Assembly (NCBI RefSeq): GCF_002878395.1
Contig: NC_061116.1
Span: 120,008,692-120,072,691 of the forward strand
DNA length: 64,000 nt
DNA from: Capsicum annuum
Taxonomy: Eukaryota > Streptophyta > Magnoliopsida > Solanales > Solanaceae
Direction of reading: 5' to 3'
Shown here: positions 20,834-31,614 of the stretch, one piece after another
How positions within the stretch are numbered: the first letter of the stretch is position 1
How the letters are laid out: every line of letters starts with the position of its first letter
The notes under the pieces: generated by a model
Seen by the model: only the letters and a program-made list of their open reading frames with translations
Database searches by the model: none
What the model was told of the DNA's origin: nothing
Position numbers and translations under genes: made by a program

Positions 20834-21480
20834 ATTGTAGGGAGGTGCGGATATCTGTTATATAAAATAGATTTATTAGATATCTAGTGAATCTATTTCT
20901 CTTTGTGCGTGGATATTTCTTAAATTTTGTTTCAATATCTTTTAATGATTTACTTTTTGCGTAAGATATATTCATTAATTTGTTTGGTTTATTATTTTAT
21001 CCTGTAGTGATTGCAGAGTTACAAATTTCTGTATAATAATTTATCCTAACTGTACTGTAATGTATATCTAATTCTAGATTTTCAATGTTATTTATTATCT
21101 TGTGTTGTTTTTTCTCGTAGTGAGTTTTTTAAATTATATAAACTATCACATGTACTTTTATCTAAATTTTCTAAGGTTTTTTCTACCCATATTAATTTTT
21201 CTTTTAAATTTTCCATTATTTTCCTAATTCGGTTTCTATAATTAATTTCATTATTTAGATTTTCTTGATTTTCTTTAGTTTTTCTAATATATTCTAACAT
21301 CTCTTAATTTGTATAATATCCTTCTGGGTAAATTTCTTCGTATAACTGTTCTAGCCAATTTATGGTTTCAATTTCATAGTCTATTACTTTTTCTAATATT
21401 ATTTTCTTAATATCTATTATTCTTATATCTTTAAGTATATATAAGATTAAAACTTTAAGATAATCTAGGTGATCTATTTT
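20834..21480 (-). pseudogene. EPRV copy B: diverged leader with small ORF B and remnant of ORF A
   Basis: 21088-21300 is a diverged small ORF B (70 codons, MLEYIRKTKENQENLNNEI). 21302-21480 encodes the end of an ORF A relative (IDIKKIILEKVIDYE and YPEGYYTN) in a broken frame. The 90-codon frame 20703-20975 runs across the primer-binding site (it contains LVSEPS from TTGGTATCAGAGCCC), so I treat that as incidental. ORF C is not recognisable here. Viral homology fades near 21480. Confidence 0.6.
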
Positions 21481-22014
21481 TTAAAAAAATTGGTTCTATT
21501 ATAATATTTTGTAGTTGTTTGTTTTAGCCTTAGTAGTTCTTGCATATTTTTATTAAGAAATTCTATGTATTTTATATTTTTATTGATATAAAGTATAATA
21601 ATCACAAAATAAAATAAAAAATTAATTTATTTTACATTGAGTTGAAAGTATTAGGTAGTTTTAGAATTATATATATGATGAGATTAGGGGTGGACATTCT
21701 ATTTGTTCGATTTGCTTGTTTAATATCAGTTCATTTTTTTTATTTTTGGATTGACGAAAATGGCAGCCATAATCAAACCAAAATAAATTTGATTTGATTT
21801 GATTTCTATAAATTTGGTTCAGTTATTTTAAATTTTTATTTCAATTTTGAAGATTAAAGTAGTGAGTCTTTCTTTATCATGACCGGACATTTAAAATTTG
21901 TGATTTTTTTTTAGAAAAAATTAATTTTTTTCAAACCTTTTTTTATTTTCAAATATAAATAACTCAACATGGATGAAATGAAATGAAATAACGGGAAAAC
22001 ATTATATATACTAA

Positions 22015-22067
<53 letters not shown>

Positions 22068-22720
22068 ATATATGTATATATATATATTATTGTTATCGTT
22101 GATTTTAAAGTAATATATTATGTGCCATATTTTTAGTTACACAATTTTATTCATAACTAATCTGAGAATAATTATATTATTTATTTTACTATTATTATTG
22201 TATTAATTCGCAACCTTAGTCAATTTAATATTTTAATTTATTTATTTTCTAGTCTGATTTTGATAATTTGTAACAATTTTAGCCTAATTTTATCAAATTT
22301 ATTACAATCCTAACCCAAATTGTGTCCAATTGAACTCAATTTCAAATTTCATCCATTTTTTAAATCAAATTCTTAATCTTTAGATCTCAGCCATTGATCA
22401 ATATTTATTATTATTATTATATTTATTTTTAATATTAATTTTATATAGTTACTATATTGATTAAATATCAATCTAATTCAATTCAATTTTTCTAATTTAT
22501 TTAAATTCTAGCCATTTTATACTTAATTTGTGTCAATTGAGTTTAATTTGACTCAATCGAAATTCTCAATTCAATTTTTTTAACCCAATATCTAATCTTA
22601 ATTTGACTCATCTCCTCAATTCTAATCTCACTCATTCATCATGTTTGATCAACGACCAATATTAAATCAATTTTCACTAATATTTTTCTTGAAATTAGAC
22701 AGCTTCAGACTATTTTTCTT
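21481..22720. repeat. AT-rich spacer with (TA)n
   Basis: No gene seen. It contains a (TA)n microsatellite at 22022-22085 and AT-rich text with TCAGCCATTGATCAA and ATCAACGACCAATATTAAATCA words that recur (as AGCCGTTGATATGATATGATCAACGGC) at 24860-24890. This suggests an old remnant of the same LTR family as at 24259. Confidence 0.5.
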
Positions 22721-22721
22721 G

Positions 22722-22823
22722 AACTGAGGGTCTATTGAAAACAACCTATCTACCTTAGCAGTAAGGTCTGCGTACACTTACCCTCCACAGACCCTAATTT
22801 ATGGATATAAATCGGGTTAGTTG
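22722..22823 (+). mobile_element. RTE-LINE/SINE 3' tail fragment
   Basis: GAGGGTCTATTGAAAACAACCTATCTACC...AGGTCTGCGTACACTTACCCTCCACAGACC is the same 3' module as the LINE end at 36680-36802. Solanaceae SINEs share this tail, and no body is present, so LINE or SINE cannot be decided. Confidence 0.65.
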
Positions 22824-23082
22824 TGTTGACACCCAATTTTGACCTCCTGATACCCCTCCTAGGCTGCTATTTTAGTAAAATTATTAATTTAAATTGTTGA
22901 TATTTTCCATGCATTATTTTGATATCAAATAAATATTAAGTCGCATTCATGATTTGAAAATATACGATTTATTTTTATATTATTATTTTTTACATTATAT
23001 AATATTTTACATAATTTTGCTAATATTTATTGAATTATTTCCGCAATTATACATGCCTATAATTTACAAACATTGTCTATTA

Positions 23083-23129
<47 letters not shown>

Positions 23130-23339
23130 GTTGTTGTTGTTATTGTTGTTGTTGTTGTTATTATTATAATATTATTATTACGTCTTTCCTATATTTATTA
23201 AATAGTAACCTAAGTCAATTCTATTTACCCAGCTTATATAATGTCTAACCTAATTCAATTAATATCAATTTTAGAATAAACCTTAGCTTGACTCAATTTT
23301 AAAAATACTTGTAAAGCTCACATGAGCTGATCAAGTACC
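22824..23339 (+). repeat. LTR-like repeat, first copy (interrupted by CACTA end)
   Basis: Starts TGTTGACACCCAATTTTGACC and matches the copy at 24259 over several hundred bases with many substitutions (shared GATATCAAATAAAT, CATTCATGATTT, TTTACAAA(T)ACATTGTCTATTATT). It has the TG start of an LTR. It contains the (TTA)n/(TTG)n run at 23080-23165, whose poly-Leu frame is not a gene. The text continues until the CACTA-type end at 23340. Confidence 0.55.
23080..23178 (+). repeat. (TTA)n/(TTG)n microsatellite
   Basis: Compound trinucleotide run: about 17 TTA units followed by TTG units and back to TTA. Confidence 0.9.
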
Positions 23340-23800
23340 CACTACTAAAAAAAGGTCAAAAAGCGACGAACTATGTCGCTTTAAAAAGCAACTAGAAAAG
23401 CGACAATGTTTATCACCATTTTAGTCTAATTTTTATTTTTATTTATTCATTATTAAAATCGATGACCAACGTCTTAATATCTGTTGCTTTTGTTAAAAAT
23501 AAATAAAAATTAACTTTATGATAAAAAGCGACGTTGTCCGTCGGTTTTTAAATTTAATTTTTATTAAAAATCGACGGATAACATCGCTATAATTTTTTAT
23601 TTTTAAAATATTAATTATAGAAAAGCGACGCTATCTGTCATAATTTTTAATTATTTTTCTTATTTTTTTTGTATTTTTACAAAAGTGACGGACAGTGTCG
23701 CTTTTGTTAAAAACAAATAAAAATTAACTTTATGAAAATGACCTTGTCCGTCGATATTTGATATTTTTAATTTACTATTAAATAAATAATTTTATTTTTC
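23340..23800 (+). mobile_element. CACTA-type transposon end with subterminal repeats (left)
   Basis: Begins CACTACTAAAAAAAGG, the terminal motif of CACTA (En/Spm) elements. It is followed by repeated AAAAGCGACG...TGTCGC words in both orientations (23358, 23395, 23526, 23570, 23620, 23685, 23745), typical subterminal transposase-binding repeats. Each word pair forms a small inverted repeat. No matching right end with GCGACG repeats is present in the window. Confidence 0.6.
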
Positions 23801-24010
23801 AAAAAAAAAATATATTCAATTATATATTGAATACATTCATATCATACGATCAATTGATCAAGGTAATAATCTATTGTTGAAGTCATAATATAATAATATA
23901 AGCTAAATTAAGTGATAATTCATTAGAATATATATTATTACGTTGTATTACGAGATAACATACCCGTGTATGTGATGTATATAGTACATATTTCGAAGTT
24001 GATATTCGAT

Positions 24011-24076
<66 letters not shown>

Positions 24077-24258
24077 TTCTAATTAGTTGTTATAAGTCAT
24101 TTAAGACATTTCTGATTCATTGTTTCAATCGTGATTCGATTATATCACCCCTAATTAATTTTTATGGACATCTAAGCATTAAAAAATATATAATATTTCA
24201 TAAAAAATATATAATACGCACAAAATGATATGTTAACATAAAACATTTGATTGACTAT
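23801..24258. repeat. AT-rich stretch with (TA)n
   Basis: No gene. (TA)n runs at 24015-24072; the rest is anonymous AT-rich sequence, probably interior of the CACTA-like element or old LTR sequence. Confidence 0.6.
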
Positions 24259-25500
24259 TGTTGACACCCAATTTTGACCTCCCGATACACCTCCTGGGCT
24301 TCTATTTTGATAAAAATTATTAATTTTAAACACTAATATTTTTTACATATTATTTTAATATCAAATAAATAACGACGTGTAACATTCATGATTTTAAAAT
24401 ATAAAAATTATTTTATATACTTTTTATTAAGTGCCATTTTTACATTTACTAATTCAATTATAGTATTTTACATAATTTCATCATTTTTCGTAAATATGCA
24501 CACTCATAATTTACAAATACATTGTCTATTATTATTTTAATTTATTTCAAAATATAGTAACGACAATTTTTATGTAACAACTTTTACGTAACATTAATTT
24601 TACATACGTAGCTTATTTTTAATGTCAACATCTTATTATTTTCGTCGTTGTTATATTTATTAAATAGCACTCCAAATTCAATTCAACTTTCTATATTTAT
24701 TTAACTTCTAGCCATCTTTGTATTCAAATTACATCAATTTTAGCTTAAATTCATTTTAATTTTGACCCCAAATTGCAATCTCTAATCCTAATTTCAATTT
24801 TAACCCAAATTCAAACCCAATTTTTAATTTATAATCTAATTCTTTTAGCTTTTAAATCATAGCCGTTGATATGATATGATCAACGGCTAAGATTAAATCA
24901 TCCTTTTCTTCTCTTTTAAACAAAACCAAGACTAAACCCTAACATATTCTACAAACAGTCGCATCTACCTTCACTCTCATCTCTCTTTTCTTTTCTTTGC
25001 CAGCAGCCATGGCTGCCGCCGACCACCACCTCTTCTACCACAGGCGCAACCATGGCTGGCAAAGCCTCCCCTCTCCCTATACCCTTATTTTCTCTCTCTT
25101 TTTTTCCCACCGGCAAAATAAGCCACCATCACCAATAACTTTCTCCATCAGCCTCTGCCGTTTTCCAGCCAACAAATGCCACAGTTCCCGTCAGCCCATC
25201 CAGTCACTGCTACCGATGTAAATAGCGGAAAGCGCTGCCTCCCTCAATGCTAGAGCAGTCGCAACCTCTTAACCAACAAACCCCATGCCGCCACCATCGA
25301 CCAAAACCGCCGCCAACACCCAATTTGCCCCGGCCATCAACATGGACAAAGCTAACCAGCGAGCTAACCAGCGAGCATTGTCTGGTTTAAACTTTGCCAA
25401 AAATATTGCAATTTATGACGGATTGAATCCGTCCCAGGTTAATTTTATTTTATACCCCATCTTTTTATTTTTATCTTTCTTTGGACAGGATCTATGATTC
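24259..25500 (+). repeat. LTR-like repeat, second copy, with CT-rich transcribed end
   Basis: Starts TGTTGACACCCAATTTTGACC like 22824 and keeps further. 24850-24890 carries an imperfect palindrome (AGCCGTTGAT...ATCAACGGCT), and 24960-25240 is C/T-rich with ATGGCTGCCGCC and Pro/Ser-rich frames (24997-25221, 25285-25497), as in the R-U5 part of some plant LTRs. GCTAACCAGCGA is duplicated at 25352 and 25364. I see no PBS or polyprotein after it. The two frames could instead be a small leader ORF; I consider them non-genic. Confidence 0.45.
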
Positions 25501-25659
25501 AAAATTGGCGCTAACTTGTCATATCTGATTAGTCTGTCAAATCTTTATTCTTCTTTGAGTCCTGCTTTTATTGACTTTTCACAATTGCATAACTGTCCGT
25601 CCTATATGAAATTGGTGTGTGATGTTTTCAATACTTTAAAATCTCAAACTTATTCTCAT

Positions 25660-25720
25660 TCTTTCTGTCGTGGACCTGAAAAATAGTTTCTTTCTGTCGT
25701 GGACCTGAAAAATAGTTAAA
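25660..25720 (+). repeat. Short tandem duplication
   Basis: TTTCTGTCGTGGACCTGAAAAATAGTT occurs twice, back to back, a 26-27-base duplication. Confidence 0.85.
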
Positions 25721-25914
25721 AGATCTGGAGGCTAATTTGATTTCTTCTGTACTTTCTTTCTTTCAAAATGTTGGAATTCTATCACCAATTTTATAGGTGT
25801 AAATCACAACCTAATATTTTTGATAATCTTATTTTAAGTTGTAAAATTATTCAATAAAATGTGTTTAGCTATGTAAATTGATCCTATTGACCCTCCATAA
25901 GTTAACTTAAGTTA

Positions 25915-27345
25915 TGTAACGAAAATGGTTAAGTGAGTTACTTAACGAAAACGATGAAGTGTTATCACTTGAAATGTGAATTCATGATTTGAAAATGATT
26001 TAGCCTTGTCACTTGAAATGTGAGTTAGAGAAATGAAAATGGTTAAGTGCAGTCACTTCAAATATGAATTTGTGACTTGAAAATGATCAACTGTAGTGTT
26101 TTGAAATGTGTACTAGTGACTTCAAAATGATCAAGTGTTATCACTTGAGAAGTGGATTAGTGACTTTTAAATGGTTTAGTGTAGTTACGTGAAAGGTGAA
26201 CTTGAAAAGGGTTAAGTATAATGACTTGAAATGTGAATTAATTATTTGAAAATGATTAAGTGTAGTGATTGAAAATGTGTACTAGTGACTTGAAAATGGT
26301 TAAATGCAGTGACTTGAAATATGAATTAGTTACTTGAAAATGGTTAAGTGTAGTCACTTGAAATGTGTACTAGTGAGTTAAAAATGGTTAAGTGTCGTGA
26401 CTTGAAGTGTCTACTAGTGACTTGAAATGTGGATAAGTTATTTGAAAATTATTAAGTGTAGCGATTTGAAATGTGTACTAGTGACTTGAAAATAGTTAAG
26501 TGTAGTTACTTGAAAATGGTTAAGTATAGTGACTTGAAATGTGTACTAGTGACTTAAAAATGGTTAAGTGTAGTTACTTGAAAATGGTTAAGTATAGTGA
26601 CTTGAAATGAATGATTAGGTGTAGTGATTTGAAAATGGTTGGGTATAGTTATTTGAAATATGAAGTAGTTACTTGAAATTGGTGAAGTATAGTGACTTGA
26701 AATGTGAATTAATTATTTAAAAATGTTTAAGTGTAGTGATTTGAAATGTGTACTAGTGACTTGAAAATGATTAAGTGTAGTGCTTTGCAATGTGGATTAG
26801 TTATTTGAAAATAGTTAAGTATAGTGACTTGAAATGTGTGCTAGTGAGTTGAAAATGGTTAAGTGTAGTTACTTGAAAATTGTCAAGTATAATGACTTGA
26901 AATGTCAATTAATTAGCTAGTTGAAAATTATTAAGTGTAGTGACTTAAAAATGATTAAGTGTTGTTATTTAAAATTGCAAACTTGTGACTTGAAAATAGT
27001 TAAGTGTAGTTACTTGAAATTGTGAACTTGTGACTTGAAAAATGATTAACTGTAGTCACTTGAAATATGTACTAATAACTTGAAAATAATAAAGTATAGT
27101 TACTTGAAAATGATTAAGTATAGTGACTTTAAATGTGAATTAGTTAATTGAAAATAGTTAAGTGTAGTGATTTAAAATGTGTACTAGTGATTTGAAAATG
27201 TTTTAAGTGTAGTGACTTGCAATATGAATTAATCATTTGAAAATGGTTGTGTAGTGACTTGAAGTGTGTAGTAGTGACTTGAAAATGATCAAGTGTAGTT
27301 ACTTGAAATATGAATTGGCTACTTGAAAATGGTTATGTATAGTAA
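25915..27345 (+). repeat. Minisatellite, ACTTGAAAATGGTTAAGTGTAGTG family
   Basis: About 1.4 kb of irregular tandem units. The basic pair is (G/T)ACTTGAAAATGGTTAAGTGTAGT followed by GACTTGAAATGTG(T/A)A(C/T)TAGT, about 40-45 bases together, with frequent loss of one half and many substitutions. The words GACTTGAAA and GTTAAGTGTAGT return dozens of times. The array sits between the LTR-like sequence and an acidic ORF, inside what may be one CACTA element. It has no long open frame. Confidence 0.85.
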
Positions 27346-27448
27346 CATAAAATTATAATATCAACCCCACTCTTCTATTTCATGTTAAATTAATGTAAGA
27401 GAATAACAAGATTTTTATTGAAATAGATCTTTCTGTTATTTTACTACA

Positions 27449-27739
27449 TTGTTGCCAGTACTCTTTTTATATTTGTCTTTTTCCTATTGCAACTTTAATT
27501 TTGTCATTTGTCTTTTGTGTATTTTTGTTTTAGCATCAACCAATTTAGTACAAGTGGCCTCTTGTAGTGGAGAGGTCTTGCTCGACTGTTGGAAGTTAAA
27601 GGATTTGTTAAATAATGAACGCTCATCTCAAGAAGACAACCAAGAGGATGAAAGTGATGATAACTCTGACGACGTGAATGAAAGTGATTCTAATCTTGAT
27701 AACATGGATGAAAGTGATTCTGACCTTGATGGTTGGTAG
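27449..27739 (+). CDS. Unrecognised ORF with acidic C-terminus
   Basis: Frame of 96 codons. The first 30 residues are hydrophobic (LPVLFLYLSFSYCNFNFVICLLCIFV) and may in truth be intron sequence ending in TTTTGTTTTAG at about 27533. The rest, from STNLVQVASCSGE, ends in an acidic Ser/Asp-rich tail with the repeat NESDSNLDNMDESDSDLDGW. An acidic last exon of this type would fit the second gene of a plant CACTA element, but no family match is certain. A 3' region with polyadenylation-like words follows. Confidence 0.4.
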   Translation: MLPVLFLYLSFSYCNFNFVICLLCIFVLASTNLVQVASCSGEVLLDCWKLKDLLNNERSSQEDNQEDESDDNSDDVNESDSNLDNMDESDSDLDGW

Positions 27740-27979
27740 TTTTATTGAGGATTCAAGTTTGAAATATTTTGTTTTGGACCATTTAAGAATCATACATTAT
27801 TGATGTGGATGTTTTGAAATATGTTTTTTGTTAGCTGTAATTATGTACATTAGACTTGTATTGAATGATGTTTTTGAGACTTATTGAAGGTTTTGAATAG
27901 ATTTTTGATTAATTATGAAATGTTTTTAGTAATTTATGTGTGGATTATTACTTGAAAATTTTCATGGGGATGTACATGC

Positions 27980-28544
27980 TAAATATTCATGAAAAAATTT
28001 AATCTTGCGGATTTACTTGGGGCTTTTCATATGAATTTTCTTGCGAAATAGTTCGTGGGAAATAATTTGTGATTTTTTTCGTGAAAATCCGCAGGTAAAA
28101 CCCCTATTTTATAAAATTTTACCAAATAATTAATGAAAAATTTTGATAGTTAATTGCAAATAAATCCACAAATAACGTATCTGCGGAATTATTTTTGCAG
28201 CTAAATTACCTAGGAATTTACTTTGAAATCTTCGTGGGAAATAATTTGTAAATTTTTGCGTGGAAATCCGCATGTAAAATCCTTTTTTATGAAATTTTGT
28301 CAAATAATTCATGCAAAATTTTGATAGTTAATCGCAAATAAATCCGCAAATAATGTACCTGCAGATTTATTTTCGCAGCTAAATTACCTAGGGATTTTAC
28401 AAATCCGCTGGTAATAATTACCTACGAAGGTATTTCCTTTGAATTCTAATTGGTAAGAAAATCCGCAGGTAATCAAATTACTTAGGGATTTTACCATACT
28501 ATCCCTATGAAAATCCCTAGGTAATAAGCATTTTTCTTGTAGTG
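27980..28544 (+). mobile_element. CACTA-type transposon end with subterminal repeats (right)
   Basis: Ends ...TTTTTCTTGTAGTG at 28544, the reverse of CACTACAAGAAAAA. Inside, TTACCTAGG, AAATCCGCAGGTAA and TTCGTGGGAAATAATTTG words recur in both orientations. 28047-28229 and 28230-28414 are diverged direct repeats of about 183 bases. It interrupts EPRV copy C 33 bases before the polymerase ATG. Its repeats differ from those of the left end at 23340, so the two ends probably come from different families. Confidence 0.65.
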
Positions 28545-29168
28545 TAAGAAAAAGTTATTAATAAAGAGAGCTTTAACATGAAAATATATGTACTTATGAA
28601 AATAATAGTAGAAGGATATAATAATAGATACTATACACCTATGATAGATACAGGAGCAGAAACAAACTTATGTAGGTATAATTGTTTACCAGAAGACAAA
28701 TGGGATTAGCTAAAAACACCAATTGTAGTCAAAGGATTTAATAATGAAGGAAACTTAATTACCTATAAAGCTAGAAATATAAAAATACAAGTATGAGATA
28801 AGATATTAACAATAGAAGAGATCTATAATTATGAACTAACATCAAAAGATATGCTTTTAGGAATGCCATTTTTAGATAAACTATACCCACATATAATAAG
28901 TAAGACACACTGGTGGTTTACTACACCATGTAAACAAAAGGTAAGAGCAAAAAGAGTTATTAATAAAATAAGGAAGAAAGCTGATTGGATAAAAGGAAGT
29001 AAAAAAATCACACAAAAATTAGAAAATATAAAAAATTCTGAAGACACAATAGAACTAGTTATATTTTCAATAAATAAAAAAGAAATAACTATATTTTCAA
29101 TAGATAAAGTAGAAATAATAAAGAAAAAATTAAGACAATTATGCAGTAAAGATCCATTAAAAGGATAA
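28545..29168 (+). pseudogene. EPRV copy C: aspartic protease domain of pol
   Basis: Start of the pol ORF, ATG 28578 within ACATGA (the overlap with the end of the previous ORF). Retropepsin with the catalytic PMIDTGAETN motif (about residues 19-28) and a ψ-loop DMLLGMPFLDKLYPHI. A stop at TGGGATTAG (Lys-to-stop context) and TGA in place of Trp near 28797 break the first half, and the part from 28851 is open to a stop at 29166. The preceding ORF is cut off by the CACTA end. Confidence 0.82.
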
Positions 29169-30050
29169 CTATTGTAAAAATTGAGCTAATAGATAAAAAT
29201 AGTATAATAACCCAAAAACTATTAACCTATAACTTTGATGATTTGAAAGAATTCGAAATGCATATAAATGAATTATTAGAAAAACAATACATACAAAAAA
29301 GTAGTAGTAAACACAATAGCCCAGCAGTTATAGTAAATAAACACAGTGAACTAAAAAGAGGAAAAAGTAGAATGGTTATTGATTATAAAAACCTAAATGC
29401 AAAAACTATGAGATATAATTATCCAATACCAAATAACATACTAAAAATAAGATAAATACAAGGATATAATTATTTTAGTAAGTTCTATTGTAAATCAGGA
29501 TTTCACCATTTAAAGCTAGAAGAAAAATCTAAAAAATTAACTGCATCTATAGTGCCACAAGGAATTTATGAATGTAATGTGTTACCATTTGGATATAAAA
29601 ATTCACCAGGTAGATACCAACATTTTATGGATAGTTATTTCAAGCAATTACCTAATTGTATAATATACATAGATGATATACTACTATATACAAAAACTAA
29701 AGAGGAACATTTAAAATTATTAAAACAATTTGCAGGTATAATAGAAAATTCAGGAATAAGTCTAAGTGAAAAGAAAGCAGAAATAATGAATTAAAAATCA
29801 GGTAGACTTTTTAGGAATACAAATCAATAAAAGTAGAGTAAAAATGCAACAACATATAATACAAAATATAATAAATTCAAAAGAATAATTAGATACAAAA
29901 AAGAAATTACAATCATTTTTAGGATTAGTAAATCAAGTAAGAAAATATATACCAAAATTAGCAGAAAACCTAAAGCCATTACAGAAAAATTAAGAAAGGA
30001 TGTAGAGTATAATTCTAACGAAGAAGATAAAAAAAAGTACAGAAAATAAA
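29169..30050 (+). pseudogene. EPRV copy C: reverse transcriptase
   Basis: RT domain. Open pieces at 29243-29455 (SRMVIDYKNLNAKTMRYNYPIPN) and 29552-29794, which contains VPQGIYECNVLPFGYKNSPGRYQ upstream (split here for brevity) and the catalytic CIIYIDDILLYTKT with two Asp. Stops at about 29453 and 29793 and frameshifts near 29980-30030 inactivate it. It matches minus-strand copy D (36810-37660) along its whole length. Confidence 0.87.
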
Positions 30051-30512
30051 AATACTTTGTAAAGAATTACAAAAATTATAATTTCCAGACGAAAATAAAA
30101 AAATTACATATATAGTAGAAGCAGATGCAAGTGAATATAGTTACGGAGGAGTACTTAAATATAGATATGAAGAAGAAAAATTAGAACATCATTGTAGATT
30201 CTACTCAAGAACGTTTAATGAAACAGAAATAAAATGAGAAATAAATAGAAAAGAATTATGCTCATTATATAAATGTTTATTAGCATTTGAGCCATATATT
30301 GTATATAAAGAATTCATTGTATGAACAGATAACACATAGGTACAATGGTGGTTAACAAGAAAAATACAAAATTCAGTTACAACAAAGGAAATTCAGAGAT
30401 AGTATTAAATATATTAAATTTTACATTTATGATTGAAGTAATCAAGACTAAAAAGAATGTTATTACAAATTACATATCAAGACAAAGCTACCCAAACTGA
30501 TGTTCCAGAAGT
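30051..30512 (+). pseudogene. EPRV copy C: RNase H
   Basis: RNase H of pol: YIVEADASEYSYGG with the first Asp (30109-30150), NRKELCSLYKCLLAFEPY with the Glu (30240-30300), and a TDNT Asp near 30330. The last Asp is changed to Asn (NVITNYISRQ instead of the IADYIS kept in copy A). Several Trp/Lys codons are stops. The ORF's own stop TGA lies at about 30499, overlapping the next ORF. Confidence 0.8.
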
Positions 30513-30782
30513 CGATACTCTAGAAAAGATACTCAAAACCCTAACTATGCTTTCACTAAAAGTGGATAGTATGGGAAATAAGATAGAAAAGATAAATACT
30601 AATGAAGTTAAACTGAAGTCTGAAGCTATGACTTAGATAACTCAGCAGTGTACAAGAAATGTCGATCGAAAGACAATAAAATTTCAGAGATAGAAGAAGA
30701 CGTTGAGACACTCCAAAAAACCCATAACGTTTATCAATCTACTTCTGCAGGTACAAGCAAAGGAGTTGGAAGGAACCAAACC
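30457..30782 (+). pseudogene. EPRV copy C: start of transactivator-like ORF
   Basis: Begins at ATG 30457 and matches the first 100 codons of the homologue in copies A and D (LEKILKTLTMLSLKVDS, ETLQKTHNVYQST). TAG at about 30632 (Gln or Trp codon in relatives) interrupts it. At 30782 the viral sequence switches to minus-strand coat-protein sequence, a rearrangement joint. Confidence 0.75.
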
Positions 30783-31212
30783 ATAATTTTTCTTTTCCTA
30801 TTAGTGTTATTTCTATATATTCTGGTGTATCTATTGTATTTATACCATTGTCTAATAGTTCTTTTGTTATATATCCTATCCATAATTGTATCGTTTTATC
30901 TACAACTATTGCACAGTCTAAGTCTAAGAAATTATAATTTTTATTGATTATTTGTTTTGGTGTCCATTTGTTATATTCACCCTTTAGGTTATTTTTTATA
31001 AACTTATCTTTATAATAATATGTAGGTTTTCTTATTTCTGATGTACTAGGTATTATTTTTCATCGTCCTTTTTATCAAGAGTGTTTATTTTCGTGTTTGT
31101 ATTTTCTAAGTTTTCTTTATTAATTACTTTTTTTTTCATTATTTCTAGTTTTTCTATAGTTGTTAAGATTTCTATATATGTTTCACTACTTTCCGAATCA
31201 TAATTATCGGTT
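30783..31212 (-). pseudogene. EPRV mosaic piece 1: coat-protein N-terminal third
   Basis: Minus-strand match to 40381-40810 (copy D coat protein), with a frameshift (ATTATTTTTCATCG lacks a T) and a missing segment in the ...ACTTTTTTTTTCATT run. It is joined head-on to copy C at 30782 and to a transactivator piece at 31212. The plus-strand frame 30648-30947 is an artefact of the joint. Confidence 0.8.
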
Positions 31213-31614
31213 TCCCTTGGTTACCTTTTTATAAGTGGTAATTGCTTTCTATATTTCTGGTATAGTAGATAATTCAATTCCATCTTGGGTATATACAGTG
31301 TTGAGTAGTCCATAACTGAAATAGGTTTTATCTAGATTTGGGTTAGTTTTTGGTAATGCAATTAACTTATTGTATCCTTGTAGCTTTTGGGTTATACAAT
31401 TCATATTTGGTGCTTGAATGTTTATAGCTCTGGGTTTATGGTTTAAGTAGGTTTGTATCTAGTGGACGTTTTCAATATATGCTCTGGTTATGTGGTTATA
31501 ATCTTTCTTGTCTTATTTTAGGCTATCTAAATATGTAATAGTTTGTGCGGGTATAAACAAAGGGTCTTTTGGTATTTTGGGTATAAATGGCTTGTCAAAT
31601 ATTTTGTTCAAGTT
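31213..31614 (-). pseudogene. EPRV mosaic piece 2: transactivator-like ORF
   Basis: Minus-strand match to 34077-34490 of copy D, covering the conserved core. It is joined abruptly to the other two pieces on either side, without the sequence that lies between these genes in the viral genome. Confidence 0.8.

Noticed and set aside
20703..20975. 90-codon minus frame across the primer-binding site of copy B
   Set aside because: It crosses the conserved PBS and has no counterpart in the other copies, so it is probably incidental.
22954..23169. Poly-leucine frame
   Set aside because: Translation of the (TTA)n/(TTG)n microsatellite.
24997..25497. Pro/Ser-rich frames with ATGGCTGCCGCC starts, which look like a host gene first exon
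   Set aside because: They lie in the CT-rich downstream part of an LTR-like repeat, and no further exon or splice pattern is supported.
25915..27345. CRISPR-like array
   Set aside because: Units are diverged and adjoining without unique spacers, and the sequence is plant nuclear DNA.
23340..28544. One complete 5.2-kb CACTA transposon between the two CACTA-type ends
   Set aside because: The subterminal repeats differ completely (GCGACG type left, CCGCAGGTAA/TTACCTAGG type right), no transposase is seen, and the LTR-like repeat copies lie on both sides of the left end.
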